A stretch of 64,000 nt of DNA, from NCBI GenBank assembly GCA_949775045.1, contig OX459095.1:29229064-29293063 (forward strand), in the 5' to 3' direction. Shown here piece after piece: positions 42,617 to 53,847 of this stretch (within the stretch, counting starts at the first letter, position 1; every line of letters begins with the position of its first letter). The position numbers were made by a program, and so were the translations under genes. A model generated the notes under the pieces. The model did not search any database, had not been told where the DNA came from, and saw nothing but the letters and a program-made list of their open reading frames with translations. Origin of the DNA: Metridium senile. Taxonomy: Eukaryota; Cnidaria; Anthozoa; Actiniaria; Metridiidae.

Positions 42617-44775
42617 CTGAAATCGAAACCAACAAGAACAGAGAAATAAAATAAAAGCAGATAAACAATATTTCAATATTTAAAAAGTGTATAACAAGAA
42701 GTTTAACTATCAAGTTATTAGTTTGATATTTCGGATATTTCCAGATAAACAACCTTAGAAACTCAGAAAAGACTGACAAGTAGCATATATTCATCGGTTA
42801 GTATCTCATGTAAGACCCCATGTAATGACCTGAGACTTGGTATATTTTCCGACTGTATCTTACTCACAGCCAGAAAAACCGAACGGTCATGCGCATTAGT
42901 AACGCGACACTTAGAAAAAATCAACAGGCTTATGCTCCCAAGTTAACAGAGAATGTAGGGAACCAGAATTTCCTATCCTTGATATCTCGGCAACCGCGTC
43001 ATTAAAACAACTTTTCCCCCTCTGGGTTGATTAGCCTAATTACATGCTATAATAAAAACACAGAAACAACGCCAAAACGTTAAAATGTGTTTCGGTTTAA
43101 CAACTTATAACTTTGTATGGTTTCCAGCCTTCATTCCTTTGTCAAATGACCGATTTGCTCAAAACTACTCTATTATTACGGTCTCAAGCTAAGGGCCAAT
43201 ATGTTTATTGTCTGTTTTCCCCCTCTGGTTTGATTCATTGGTCATATGTTAATATGGTCTCCCTATTTTCAAATGAATCGGCCACAAACTCATGTCGGTT
43301 TTAATTTAGACAATTTGTTTCGGTATTATTTAGGTTTCAAGACATTGGCAATGTTTTGTTGACGTGCGTTCTTTGTTTCAGCCATCACAATAGAGCTTAA
43401 TTCTAAGCTAATTAATTCATTGTATTTGAATCGCGATAATCACATAGGTGACAAATTCTTTGTATTTTTGTAACAAATATGGATGGTTATACTATATATG
43501 GCGCACTAATGACAATTGTTTTATTGACATGACATGAACTCATAAATCATTAGCTCCACCCATAATGGTTTGGAATTTCTGGCGATGTATAACTCAGTGT
43601 ATCCCTAGTTATCCCCGTGTAAACCTGGTTATCCTAGTGTATCCATACATCAGTCCAACGTTTAGAATAACGGCTGACACTGAGAAGTGGTGTGCAACTA
43701 TCTTAATAAAGGCTGTCATCGCCAAAGGCGATAGGGATAGGCCATTCATAGAACTAAACACAAATAAACGAGGCCATATATTCTTGGATCGTGATATGAA
43801 ACATTTTGAATCTTGGTATATGAATAGGTATATATGATTAAGAGAACCACCCCGACCCTACTCCGATCTGCAGTGTTTACCATGCATGTGTATATTTGAT
43901 CGTGTAAAAGTCGATATCGATCACTCATCATTCTAAAATATTTGATTTAAATCGCGCGCTCTGATTGGCTGAGGAGCGTTTTTTATAACTCAACAGTGCA
44001 CGGAGCGTCGATTTGTTTGATTTTAACTACTGAAAATTATATAAAAGAAATAAAAAACTCGGCAGCAGTGCTGTTTCGAGCACGTTGCCTCGTTTTCTAT
44101 TTCTTCTTGTTACGGCCTACCTGTACACTTCATTGCTTTGTGGCCCGCCCTCTCCATCACCTAAACAAACAAACAACATATAGACTCTAAGTTAACTCTT
44201 TCATTATCATTCAATGTACATGATCTATTTGGTCTATTTGGCTTCATTAGTCAAATTGAAATATGGCGACCACTTTGAAAAATACAGAGACCATGACCAG
44301 AGATCTGAATTATGATTGAATGTGAGTAAGTTGAGGGACACGTGCACTGAATAAGCATGGCAAGATCGTACAGGTAAACCCCTCTTTACCTTCATTGTTT
44401 GTTCACCTATTTCAGATCACGTGATGCTATCCTTGGGAGTTGATTCTTCCACATGGAAATGTTTTAACACGTTCATCATAAAATAATACTTATCCAGAGA
44501 ATGTCACGTGTTTGAAATGGGCAATTTGCATACAGAGGATAAAAAGGTCCATTCGGGGTGGCACTTTCGTTTGATAGCTTGTTGTCGTATGAACATTTCT
44601 AACCTATATCCCATCGACTGTCGATGATCATGAATAGCGGCTACAATATTTCAGTACTTCGTCGCACCTAATCTCGGAAAACTATTCTTCCGCTAATTAC
44701 CTCTAGTTCAGAGAATAATTGTTAAAAGATGAGCCTTTATTTCGAGTAACACAGTTTACATCAATAGTTGAGTAC
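42617..44775. other. intronic DNA, one undetected exon expected
   Basis: The phase mismatch between exons 3 and 4 predicts at least one small coding exon here on the minus strand (phase-1 acceptor, phase-2 donor). I looked and found no convincing candidate. No other gene seen. Confidence 0.4.
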
Positions 44776-45021
44776 CTTTGCAATTCATGGATGGACCAAA
44801 CTTCTTATAAGAGTCCAAACGGTCTCCTTGACCAAAACACTGGCCGCCATTTTGCAATGCAAATAACTTGTACTTTTTGTCGAGAGCTGCTTCAGCACAT
44901 TTCATCAAAGCATTACTTCTTGCTTTGTAGTTTGAGTCCTTCAGAAATGGATGCTTGCCTTCCAGTATTTTAATGACTCTCTCTGAAACACTATCGGTCC
45001 AGCACCCAATACTCTTGAAAT
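44776..45021 (-). CDS. VWA-repeat matrix protein, exon 3: WSC-like domain
   Basis: 246 nt, phase 1/1 (acceptor ttcaactag, donor gtactc). It encodes about 81 residues: 'FKSIGCWTD' at the start, 'CAEAALDKKYKLFALQNGGQCF' in the middle, and 'KFGPSMNCKG' at the end. Four cysteines and the 'GCW...FALQ.GGQCF' pattern resemble WSC/PAN-type carbohydrate-binding modules that often precede TSR or VWA domains in anthozoan secreted proteins. The domain may continue in a missing next exon. Fold assignment is moderate; secretion context is strong. Confidence 0.75.
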
Positions 45022-45100
45022 CTAGTTGAAAACCAATACAGAATTGAAATTGTATATAGGTCATTACTTTAAAAGAAAGGCACAATAGCGGAAATGCTCA

Positions 45101-45387
45101 TTATACAGCTATTTCAAAAAACGTTGAATACTGAATAGTGCATTCCAAGACCAAAGGGCATTGTGGGTCTCATTGATTCATAGTAAATAATACATATACA
45201 GCGATAATTACCCCCTGTAACTAGCTTGTATATTGTTTTGAATGGAATGCACTAAGAATAAAATAACTAATTTTTATCTATTTTACTTTAAACAATATTA
45301 CATGACCCAAAATGCATTTCGGTCTTGCAATGCATTATTCAGTATGCAGTATTCAGTATTCTACGTTTTTTGAAATAGCAGTATAAT
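45101..45387. mobile_element. palindromic MITE, TATAC(A/T)GCTATTTC ends
   Basis: TTATACAGCTATTTCAAAAA and its inverse (ending at 45387) carry arms continuing 'acgttgaatactgaata'. It lies in the intron between exons 2 and 3. Confidence 0.8.
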
Positions 45388-45410
45388 AAGTAGGTAGTGG
45401 ATCTTATACG

Positions 45411-45679
45411 CTACAATCATGTGCAAAATACCTTGGGACATTATTTGGTTTTTATATGAAAAATATTTCACATCATTTTTCCGTTTCCCCCTCTCCCCCG
45501 TAGCAATGTTGAGTTTTGGAAATGTAAAACGGTTGTCATTTAAAAGACGAATCAACATTGGTCAGGGGAAAAGGGGGTTTGCAAATCAAATCGATACATT
45601 TTATATATTGTTTAAACTTCAAACGAAAACGCTCATAAAAATGTGACAATGTCCCAACAATTTTGCACATGATTGTAGC
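45411..45679. mobile_element. MITE with GCTACAATCATGTGCAAAAT ends
   Basis: The left end GCTACAATCATGTGCAAAAT and the right end ATTTTGCACATGATTGTAGC are inverted. 'gggacatt/aatgtccc' subterminal motifs are also inverted. A solo end resembling this lies near 2770-2792. Confidence 0.8.
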
Positions 45680-45944
45680 CTCGATGTTTTCCCAGTAAAA
45701 TCCTTTTGATAAATAAGTCTCGTTTTTTAATTATATTTTTTGGTATTCCTAATAAAAATACTTGAAACAAGAAAAATGAAGAGAGAGGAAAACAAAGGAC
45801 TACAGGAGAATAAACAATGGACAAACTTTACTCAAAGAGTTTTACACATAACAATTTATAAACATTGATAGCGGAGCAACTGCCTTATACCAAAAAAAGA
45901 TAGCGAAAGAAACAAATAAATCGAGGAAGAAAGAAATGACCTAC

Positions 45945-46352
45945 TTTTTCCTTTGATCGTAAACACCTCATCACGATCAGGTTGAGTATCCTCGTTCGCC
46001 ACATGTGGGCTTGCAGTTCCAGGGTATGAGGGATACAGGTACACCATTGGCGCAGGCACAGGCACAGGCGCAGGTGCAGTGACCATGGGACAGAGACTAC
46101 CAGCGCAGGGACCAGCAGCTGCCGCAGGGGCCATGGCGGGCGGAGGGGCCGGATAATAGCTTGAATACGGTGCCGCGTATGGCATCGTATAAGGGGCAGG
46201 TGCGGGAGCTTGCGCCGGGAATGTATAGGTTTGTGCTATACTGTATGGACTGTAAAGCGATCTTGGATGAGATCTTTGATGGACCAATTTTCTGTATGGT
46301 GAATATCTCCTGCCGAGCCCGTAGTACATTCGTTTTGTTATCTTACCATTCT
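45945..46352 (-). CDS. VWA-repeat matrix protein, exon 2: propeptide-like and Ala/Pro/Tyr-rich region
   Basis: 408 nt, phase 1/1 (acceptor gctatttcacag, donor gtaggt). The first residues are NGKITKRMYYGLGRRY, so a dibasic KR occurs soon after the exon 1 junction. About 60 residues rich in Ala, Pro and Tyr follow (APAPAPY, AAPYSSYYPAPPPA, PAPVPVPAPM) with two cysteines in 'GPCAGSLCP'. An acidic stretch (NEDTQPDRDE) closes the exon. Such low-complexity Tyr/Pro segments suggest a structural, possibly cross-linkable, secreted protein. The donor choice is set by frame: an alternative AG|gtcatt would give phase 2. Confidence 0.78.
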
Positions 46353-46492
46353 CTGTGAAATAGCATGATAGTTTATTGATAGTTTATCAGCTAGAGAAGA
46401 GGATGAGAATGAGGGAGGGGAAGATGAGGAGGATAATAGATGTGGAGCAAGTAGAAGAGAATCATATGATAATGATCAGTGTCAAAATGAAT

Positions 46493-46699
46493 GAAGATGA
46501 AGATGAAGATGAAGATGAAGATGAAGATGAAGATGAAGATGAAGATGAAGATGAAGATGAAGATGAAGATGAAGATGAAGATGAAGATGAAGATGAAGAT
46601 GAAGATGAAGATGAAGATGAAGATGAAGATGAAGATGAAGATGAAGATGAAGATGAAGATGAAGATGAAGATGAAGATGAAGATGAAGATGAAGATGAA
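46493..46699. repeat. (GATGAA)n hexanucleotide tract in intron 1
   Basis: About 34 copies of GATGAA, ending only 15 bases from the exon 1 donor. Poly-Asp/Glu, poly-Met/Lys and poly-Ile/Phe frames are artefacts. Confidence 0.95.
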
Positions 46700-46713
46700 C
46701 AAAGCTACTGTAC

Positions 46714-46810
46714 CATCTTTTAGTTGTCTTTTATGGTGTGATCTTGGCTGAACGGTTTGTACCAGCACCAAAAAACACAGGCATAGAATCACTCCTCTGT
46801 GCAACATCAT
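46714..46810 (-). CDS. VWA-repeat matrix protein, exon 1: signal peptide
   Basis: The ATG at 46810 (followed by a second ATG) starts MMLHRGVILCLCFLVLVQTV, a classic signal peptide with cleavage expected near QTVQP. RSHHKRQLKD, with a dibasic KR, follows. The donor gtacag ends the exon in phase 1 (97 nt), and G|AG joins to exon 2 as Glu. A KR soon after the signal peptide and another in exon 2 suggest a short propeptide removed by furin-like processing, as in many cnidarian secreted and capsule proteins. The 5' UTR and promoter were not identified. Confidence 0.85.
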
Positions 46811-47107
46811 CCTTACTATCTAGAGTAATAACATAACAACGGTTAGTTCAAATAATTGGTTTAACTATTTTAATCTGGGACTGTTCAATAACCACTATAG
46901 TGTATACACCTATGTGGGAGTTGAATACTTTGCACATTCAAAGTCCCAATAGGGGTACAGGGAGCCCAAGCTTGCTCTTTGCAACGTTTTTAACAAGTTC
47001 AAGTGTAAATTGCATTGATTTTTGTTATTTCAATTGATGTGTACCATTACTGACTTTTGAAAACACTTTAAGTTAAGACAAAGTTAGTCTTACACGTTGT
47101 TTCCGTA
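46811..47107. other. upstream region of the matrix gene, no motif certain
   Basis: There is no convincing TATA box or other site; the region is AT-rich. Confidence 0.3.
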
Positions 47108-47335
47108 AGGCCTGTTATGGGCCCACTACCCGCCTAATCTCGCAGCAAGATTAGGCGAGAATAAGCGAGATTAGGACATTTTAGGATTTTTTTGCTTGCA
47201 GGGCTAGGCTGGGCTAAGCGAGATTAGACGATATTAGGCGAGAATAGGCGAGATTTGACATTTTAGGATTTTTTTGCTTGCGGGGTTAGGCGGGGCTAAG
47301 CGAGATTAGGCGAGATTTGGACCAATAACAGGCCT
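47108..47335. mobile_element. MITE with AGGCCTGTTAT ends
   Basis: AGGCCTGTTATGGGCCC and, inverted, AGGCCTGTTATTGGTCC. The interior repeats 'aagcgagattaggcgaga' in two blocks. The target duplication is probably TCCGTA/GCCGTA. It shares the terminal AGGCCT and GCGAGTT/GCGAGAT style with 5991-6137. Confidence 0.75.
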
Positions 47336-48117
47336 GCCGTAGTTGACCTTTACCAGCCCCTTAAAAAAGTATCGCTTCAGGGAGCTAGACATTTCTAAGT
47401 ACCCTTCATATTGGTCGTAGATTAGTCTATGTGCAGTGTTATTTTCATTGTACGTTATTGGACACTTTAAGGTTTTGTAATGTAATCTTAGTACTGAGAT
47501 GGTTGGACGTATAAAGTCTTTCTTATATGTGCTTAGTTTTTTTGTTTGTTATTTTAATTTCTTTGGATGTCATTAATTCTTGATTTTGATAAAATTAAAT
47601 ATACCTTTCATAAAACATTATTTACAATAAACATTTTCACTATATTTTGGATTGAGCATTGGGTAATTTGAAATATGTTATGCCATTTCTATAAAGTTGA
47701 GTACTAAAATATTTCACAAAAGTGATATTTTAGATGTCTATGTTGGTCATATGTTTTTACTTGTTGAATTAAGTTTATTTTACAGTTTATATCTATTATT
47801 TGTTTTGGTTTCATATTAACGTTTAGCAGCTCAAAGCAATATCATAGCTTATCATATCATCCAATTTTTTTGCGTTTATTGTTTTATTATTACTATTACT
47901 ATAACTTTTGATATGTAAATTCAACATTTGATATTAGAATACAGTCATAATTTGACGTTTCTTGAATAATTGATTGGTTCATCAAGGTGGCATGCTGCCA
48001 CCTTCAAAACGAACCCTGTAGTTTATAACAAGCTCAGTAATTATATAACCATGGGCAGCAGAGTATCGTTCGCGTTTGTATTCGTTTGTAATCTCCGTGT
48101 ATTTATAGAGCAAGTAT
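47336..48117. other. intergenic, no gene seen
   Basis: Very AT-rich, with no domain-bearing frame or long repeat. Confidence 0.45.
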
Positions 48118-48394
48118 TACACCTATTCCAAAAATCGTTGTCGCAGCCGGAGCTACAGTCCACACTGTAAAGCCTGCAAAGGATGTCGGTTATATGGACT
48201 TAATTTGTGATTTATGGCACCTTTTATTAAAGAAATATTTGTATTTATATCTACCACAACAACAACTTGTTATGGTTAAATAACACAAATACGTACAATC
48301 AAAATATGCTAGAGAATAAATACCGACATCCTTTGCAGGCTTCAGAGTGTGGACTGTGGCTTTGTTTGCGACAAGGATTTTTGAAATAGGTGTA
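48118..48394. mobile_element. palindromic MITE, TACACCTATTCC ends
   Basis: TACACCTATTCCAAAAATCG and its inverse carry long inner arms ('gcctgcaaaggatgtcggt' inverted). Belongs with 48641-48828 and 54459-54627 by its TACACCTA end. Confidence 0.8.
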
Positions 48395-48640
48395 CATGAG
48401 CAAGAGTGAACATGGAATAAGAATGATGAAATCTATAGTTACAACTTATGTGGTGTCACGTGACATTTCCTTTTCTTTTCATTATAATGTCTTCATTTTT
48501 TGTGAATAATATGCATGAAATAGAATGTAAATTTCTGTGAATCGACCAACAAACGAACACACACAATAAAATATATAAAGATACAGCTAGATATATAATC
48601 AGCAATTTTAATAGAAATACATCAATTATTTTTCTGTAGT

Positions 48641-48828
48641 TACACCTACTTGCAAGAACGTTGTGATACGAAAAAAGAACATTTGTATTTAGTTGGTTAG
48701 GAATAAATTAAAAGTACAAAAGAAAGAGTTCAGTTTCAGTGATCATCTTTTGTACTTTTGATTTATTCATAACCCACTAAATCCATATGTTCTTTTTTCG
48801 TATGACAACGTTCTTGAAAGTAGGTGTA
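48641..48828. mobile_element. palindromic MITE, TACACCTACTTGCAAGAACG ends
   Basis: Both ends carry the 20-base motif (one indel), with inner arms 'acgaaaaaagaacat' and 'aaaagtacaaaagaa' inverted. Confidence 0.85.
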
Positions 48829-49205
48829 CTAGTATACACCTCGAAATTAAAAAACAATAGAGCCTTTCCAAACAATAGTCCTAAACCTAACCAACCAGTA
48901 GCCAACCAACACGCAGATTTCGACTAGTGCTGGAATTACTGAATATAGTGTCCGATATTGTATTTTTGTGTGAATATTAACCTTTGTTGAAGTTTATGTG
49001 CAATATATATTTCAATTGAACTTAAAATTAAAATTTTGAGGTTGAAATTCAATATCGTCAATGAAAAAAATTATCAACTGATGAACATACGGATACACCG
49101 GTACCGTATGCAATCTTGAAAACAATGCCATTACCATACATTGTAGGTGAGAAGTAACAAAAGACTTTGATTAGCGCGCGAGATTTTTTTCTTTTTTTAA
49201 CGATT

Positions 49206-49423
49206 CAGGCTACGTTTACACGGTACCGGACAAATTTTTGACCGGTCAAAAAACATCCGCTTAGGGGTTCCGTTCACACAGGACCGCGCTAAACGTGCAA
49301 TAATTTGGACGCCTTACCGGTCAAAACGAAAATATTGTATTGATCGGTTCTGTGTGAACAGCATGTCCAGGTCGATCTTTTGACCGGTCAAAAATTCGTC
49401 CGGTCCCGTGTAAACCTAGCCTG
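49206..49423. mobile_element. palindromic MITE, CAGGCTACGTTTACACGG ends
   Basis: CAGGCTACGTTTACACGG and, inverted, CAGGCTAGGTTTACACGG. Repeated 'ttgaccggtcaaaa' motifs mark both arms. Similar 'CAGGCTA.GTTTACAC' ends are typical of hAT-like MITEs, but no target duplication is clear here. Confidence 0.8.
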
Positions 49424-51295
49424 AGATTGCACCAGAACAATAGGCATATCTTTGATACGACTTAAATGTCTTTTTTTGGTTAACGTGCTTTTTTGCAAAA
49501 GGTTTTGAGCCGACTATTATATTGCTGCCACGAGGTTTTTCTTTATTAATTTTATGGGCTGTCTGGTTTGATTAAAAACCTGTTATACGCATGGCAGAAA
49601 CCGGCAAATTAAAACTAATGAAAAACAGAATTGAATCAACTTTTACTGAGAAGTTGACTGAAACTTTCAAGGGAGATAAGAACCTCGTATTTCTTGATAA
49701 GAATCATCTAGATAAAACGTAATTTGAAAAAAAATTTGTAATTTGAAAATTGATCAACATTTTTCAAATTTATCAAAATTATAATATAAATTAAACTTTA
49801 TGGCACAAACAAATAGTAAATCTACAATGAAAGTAAACACAAAATAATATTTAATGTATGGAGCAAGTTTAATCTTTGGTTTTCATATGAATTAACGAGG
49901 GTAAAAGGGAATGTACGAGACATATTCAATCCATTTTGTTCCAATTCTTGGGGGTAAAATTCACGGCTAAAATGTATAACAAAATCATTTTTTTTTCTTC
50001 GCTTCATTTTGCTCGAGTTAGGAAAAAAACTATTGCTAGAGAAAAGTTCTTTGCGTGCATTATTTTGAGTGAAGGTTTTTCAAAAATATGATTATGGTAT
50101 AAACAAAAGCTAGCAATGCAAATAAATCAGTTGGTGGTCATCAAATTTTTATCAACCATTGATTCGTAATTTTTCTTCTTTTGTTAAATATCGTGTCTAA
50201 TCTTATTGCATTAAAACAACATAAACAAAAGAGTGATGACATTTCAGGCTTCAATTAATTAAAAGTATAACAATTTTTAAGTTACAGAAAACGAGACCAA
50301 AGAAAGTTTCAAGTGCTACAAATCTAACTGATTAACGAAAAGCGTGTAACAAACTAATTAGGTTACTAATATATTAAAATGTACTGTTATTTTTGCTAAA
50401 TCAAAACCCAAGAATATTATATCTTCTTTCATAATTGTGGTGTTGTTTTTTTAAGCGAGATTGACACTGAAGTGTGATTTCTTGAGTCATTGCTCTTAAA
50501 ATAGGCGGAGTTGTTGTTGTCATGAGAAATATTCAATTGGAAAAAGACAACAATTGTGGAAATCCTCTTCTTTCTATTCTGTTCACAACAATTTCAATTC
50601 CATGTTGTTTTGACTAGCTAGAATCATTTCATGCCATTAAAAGTCGACAACTATTTGTGGTTTTTAATTCCTACGTAGGTCAAAGAGTTGATATGGCTAT
50701 TTGTATCAGGTCATGAGAGAGAGCGTGAAATTTCGAGATTCAGTAAACCCGACTAAAACTATTTTATAACCAAGCACTTTGTTCTGCTTAACAATCATCT
50801 AAAATGAAAATGGTACTAATATGACCTACCTTTGTTCTTTTCGTGGTGGTTAGCAGCGTTTCATAGTATATATTAAAGTGCAGTAATACCACAGAAAATC
50901 AGGCTTGTACGAAGGATAATCAAATATTTAGTACAAACTAAAAGGATATGCTTGATCAACCGTGTTGACACTTGGACCTACTATTAGACAATATTCTTAA
51001 CTGGTATACCCCGTTGATACATGTCAAAAAACTTTTAGTACAAGAAGATCTCTGTAAAACTTTTGATATCATTTCTTATCAGCTCAATTTTTTTCCACTA
51101 ACAGTAATTTTTTTACTGAAAAAAGGTTTAAGGTGACTCCAACATAATTGGAAGCGTATTTGATACATTTTTTAACTCGCTCGTATCGCGTCAAAACCCC
51201 ACCAATGAATCTGAATTTTACATATGTGTTTAATACTTCAAGTATTATGGTTTCTAACAGATAATTCGGAATTTTATTTCATAGCCGCGTTTGCC
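49424..51295. other. intergenic, no gene seen
   Basis: AT-rich, with only short open frames. I see no repeat longer than 30 bases. Confidence 0.45.
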
Positions 51296-51390
51296 GTAGC
51301 CTGATTTTCAGAGCGGGCCTGGGTCCTACGCTATCACTTTCTCCCCAAGTGATAGCGTAGGACCCAGGCCCGCTCTGAAAATCTGGCTAC
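51296..51390. repeat. near-perfect 95-bp hairpin
   Basis: GTAGCCTGATTTTCAGAGCG and onward through 'ctacgctatcactt', then an exact inverse. A degraded relative lies at 15108-15190. Confidence 0.9.
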
Positions 51391-51481
51391 GTTTGCCGTT
51401 ACAAGCCGATTTTCTAACAATGATATTTCCAAATATTGCGCTCTAGCTCGGAAAATAATAAATATAAATAATTATTTTATG

Positions 51482-52215
51482 TCAAGGGGTTAGATTAAGG
51501 GGTCATTTTATGTTAAGGGGTTAGGTTAAGGGGTTATTTTATGTTGAGGGGTTAGATTAAGGGGTTATTTTATGTTAAGCGTTTAGGCTAAGGAGTTATT
51601 TTATGTTAAGGGGTTAGGTTAAGCGGTTATTTTATGTTAAGGGGTTAGGTTAAGGGGTTATTTTATGTTAAGGGGTTAGGTTAAGGGGTTATTTTATGTT
51701 AAGGGGTTAGGTTAAGCGGTTATTTTATGTTAAGGGGTTAGGTTAAGGGGTTATTTTATGTTAAGGGGTTAGGTTAAGGGGTTATTTTATGTTGAGGGGT
51801 TAGGTTAAGGGGTTATTTTATGTTAAGGGGTTAGGTTAAGGGGTTATTTTATGTTAAGGGTTAGGTTAAGGGGTTAGCTCAAGTTTAGCTTAAGTTAGGG
51901 GGCTAGTGTAAGGGCTTAGATCAAGTATGGACGTTTTAAGGGGTTAGCTCCAGGTAGGGGGTAAGATTAATGGGACAGTTTATGTTAAGGGGTTAGGTTA
52001 AGGGGTTATTTTATGTTAAGGGGTTAGGTTAAGGGGTTATTTTATGTTAAGGGTTAGGTTAAGGGGTTAGCTCAAGTTTAGCTTAAGTTAGGGGGCTAGT
52101 GTAAGGGCTTAGATCAAGTATGGACGTTTTAAGGGGTTAGCTCCAGGTAGGGGGTAAGATTAATGGGACAGTTTATGTTAAGGGCTTAGTTTAAGGGATT
52201 AGACAAAGGGGTTAG
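51482..52215. repeat. G-rich telomere-like minisatellite, 31-bp unit
   Basis: The unit holds two AAGGGGTTA motifs plus TTAGG and a 'ttattttatg' spacer, with about 13 copies to 51865. Two copies of a longer block of about 150 bp then follow (about 51860-51995 and 52045-52185), each with 'tagctcaagtttagc' and 'gtatggacgttttaagg'. G runs are strictly on the plus strand. Confidence 0.9.
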
Positions 52216-52553
52216 TTTATGTGAAAAGGTATGCTAGTTTATAATATTAATTTACAATAATTAAAATAGATAGATATTTATTTCTTTGTTTCCTTCTTTA
52301 TTTCTTTTTTAATTTTTGATTTTAAAGTTGGCGCGACCAATAATTGTCCTAGAAAGACCTGATTATCTTAAAAGAAAATAATATGGTAAAACTCGAGAAA
52401 AGTTGTTAGTAGAACATAGTTGTTAGTTAGTGTTGATAGTGTTGAGTAAAAATGTTGAATTTGCGGCCAGGATTCCGAAACGTCTGAATGAATTTAACCA
52501 AAATCAGGCCAGAGTCAAACCAATTTGTATTTAAGTGTTGAGTAAATTGATTC

Positions 52554-52648
52554 TAGATTGTAAAGTATGTTTCGTCGAGTGTAAATAACCCGAATGTTTT
52601 CCGAAGAAAAAAGTTATTTACACTCGACGAAACATACCTTACAATCTA
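52554..52648. repeat. hairpin MITE, TAGATTGTAA ends
   Basis: TAGATTGTAAAGTATGTTTC and its inverse, with arms of about 40 bp ('gtcgagtgtaaataac'). Confidence 0.8.
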
Positions 52649-52750
52649 CATTGATACCGAGTGACAAAAACATTTACAAATTGATTCTAGTTAGAAAGTT
52701 AAACTAGAAACCTACAAATGTTTTTATGAAGACTAGACGCACATAGTGCG

Positions 52751-52895
52751 TTTACTCAGGCTACGTCATAGCGTAATAATTGATAGGTGGTTTACCTGTG
52801 TCTTTACGTCATGTGTAATCTCGACACAACGATAGACCCATAGATAGAAAAGGTAAACCTAGACTCAGGCTCCCCTGCGGGGTAGCCTGAGTAAA
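52751..52895. repeat. TIR repeat, TTTACTCAGGCTAC ends
   Basis: TTTACTCAGGCTAC and, inverted, TTTACTCAGGCTACC. The left 100 bases recur at 34897-34994. Confidence 0.65.
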
Positions 52896-53363
52896 AAATG
52901 AGTCCTGTTAAAGTTTACCAGTAGCTCAGCTAGCCGGTAATAGCGTTTGACCGGTAATCGAAAGAGGAACGTAACACTAGAACTCAGAAGTGATATAATT
53001 TGTTACATTCTAGACACCGAAAAGAAATATGGCGAACCATTTGAATAACTTTCTTTTTCTTGACTGGCTAGCCTCTGATACACTTGTACAACCTGTTGTT
53101 TGCAACTTAATTAAGGTGTTTACCAGTAGTTTTTTAATGACCACACTTCCAATTTTCATTTAGCGAATTGATCAACTTTCCCTAATCTAATCAAGATGTA
53201 TTTTGCACCAGATACAGAGCATAGATTGAAGTTTTGATTGATGTCAATTTCAGCTCAATTGGTGTTGCTATGACAACTTAAATTAACGTGAAACAAAGAT
53301 GGCGGAAATAAGTTTTTCTAACTGAAATATCTCGCATTTTCGATGAGCTTCAGAAAAATGACT

Positions 53364-53524
53364 ATATAGACCCTTTTAATAAGTCCCGAAGTGTTGTGTT
53401 TTCCGCGCTTGACGTCAAATTTATTCTTTTGAAATTTGTATAATATGAAAGGAATTGCAAAGAATAAATTTGACGTCAAGTGCGGAAAACACAATACTTC
53501 GGGACTTATTAAAAGGGTCTATAT
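53364..53524. mobile_element. inner palindromic MITE 1
   Basis: ATATAGACCCTTTTAATAAG and its exact inverse; arms of about 65 bp include 'tgacgtcaaatttattctt'. It is nested in the loop of the larger inverted repeat. Confidence 0.88.
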
Positions 53525-53770
53525 GTAATAAACTTCACATTCATGCGTTCTTATTCTTACCTGGCCTCCTCCGCAGGCATCCCTTCCCAATCGGATTTTT
53601 CAATTTTTCGGATTTCTGGGCTTCCTGTGTCAACGGGCGGGCCGAGAGGGAATGAGGAGAAGAGAATCCTCTTATTAGCTTCCAGTCTCCTCGCGTCCTA
53701 CCATATAGTTAACACAGGAAGCCCAAAACGGAAATAATCGACCGGAAAAGAGTTGCCTGCCTAGTTAGGG

Positions 53771-53847
53771 TGTTTGATTAGAGCGATTTCAAATAAATCG
53801 CAAAAAGAATGTTTTTGCAAATTATTCAAAATCGCTTTAATCAAACA
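53771..53847. mobile_element. inner palindromic MITE 2
   Basis: TGTTTGATTAGAGCGATTT and its inverse, 77 bp in total. Confidence 0.8.

Noticed and set aside
42784..42900. Candidate hidden exon ending at a GTGAGTAAG donor
   Set aside because: In the required phase it runs into a stop before the donor.
46376..46751. Asp/Glu, Met/Lys and Ile/Phe repeat proteins
   Set aside because: They are products of the (GATGAA)n tract. The real content on the minus strand is the signal-peptide exon, whose donor precedes the tract.
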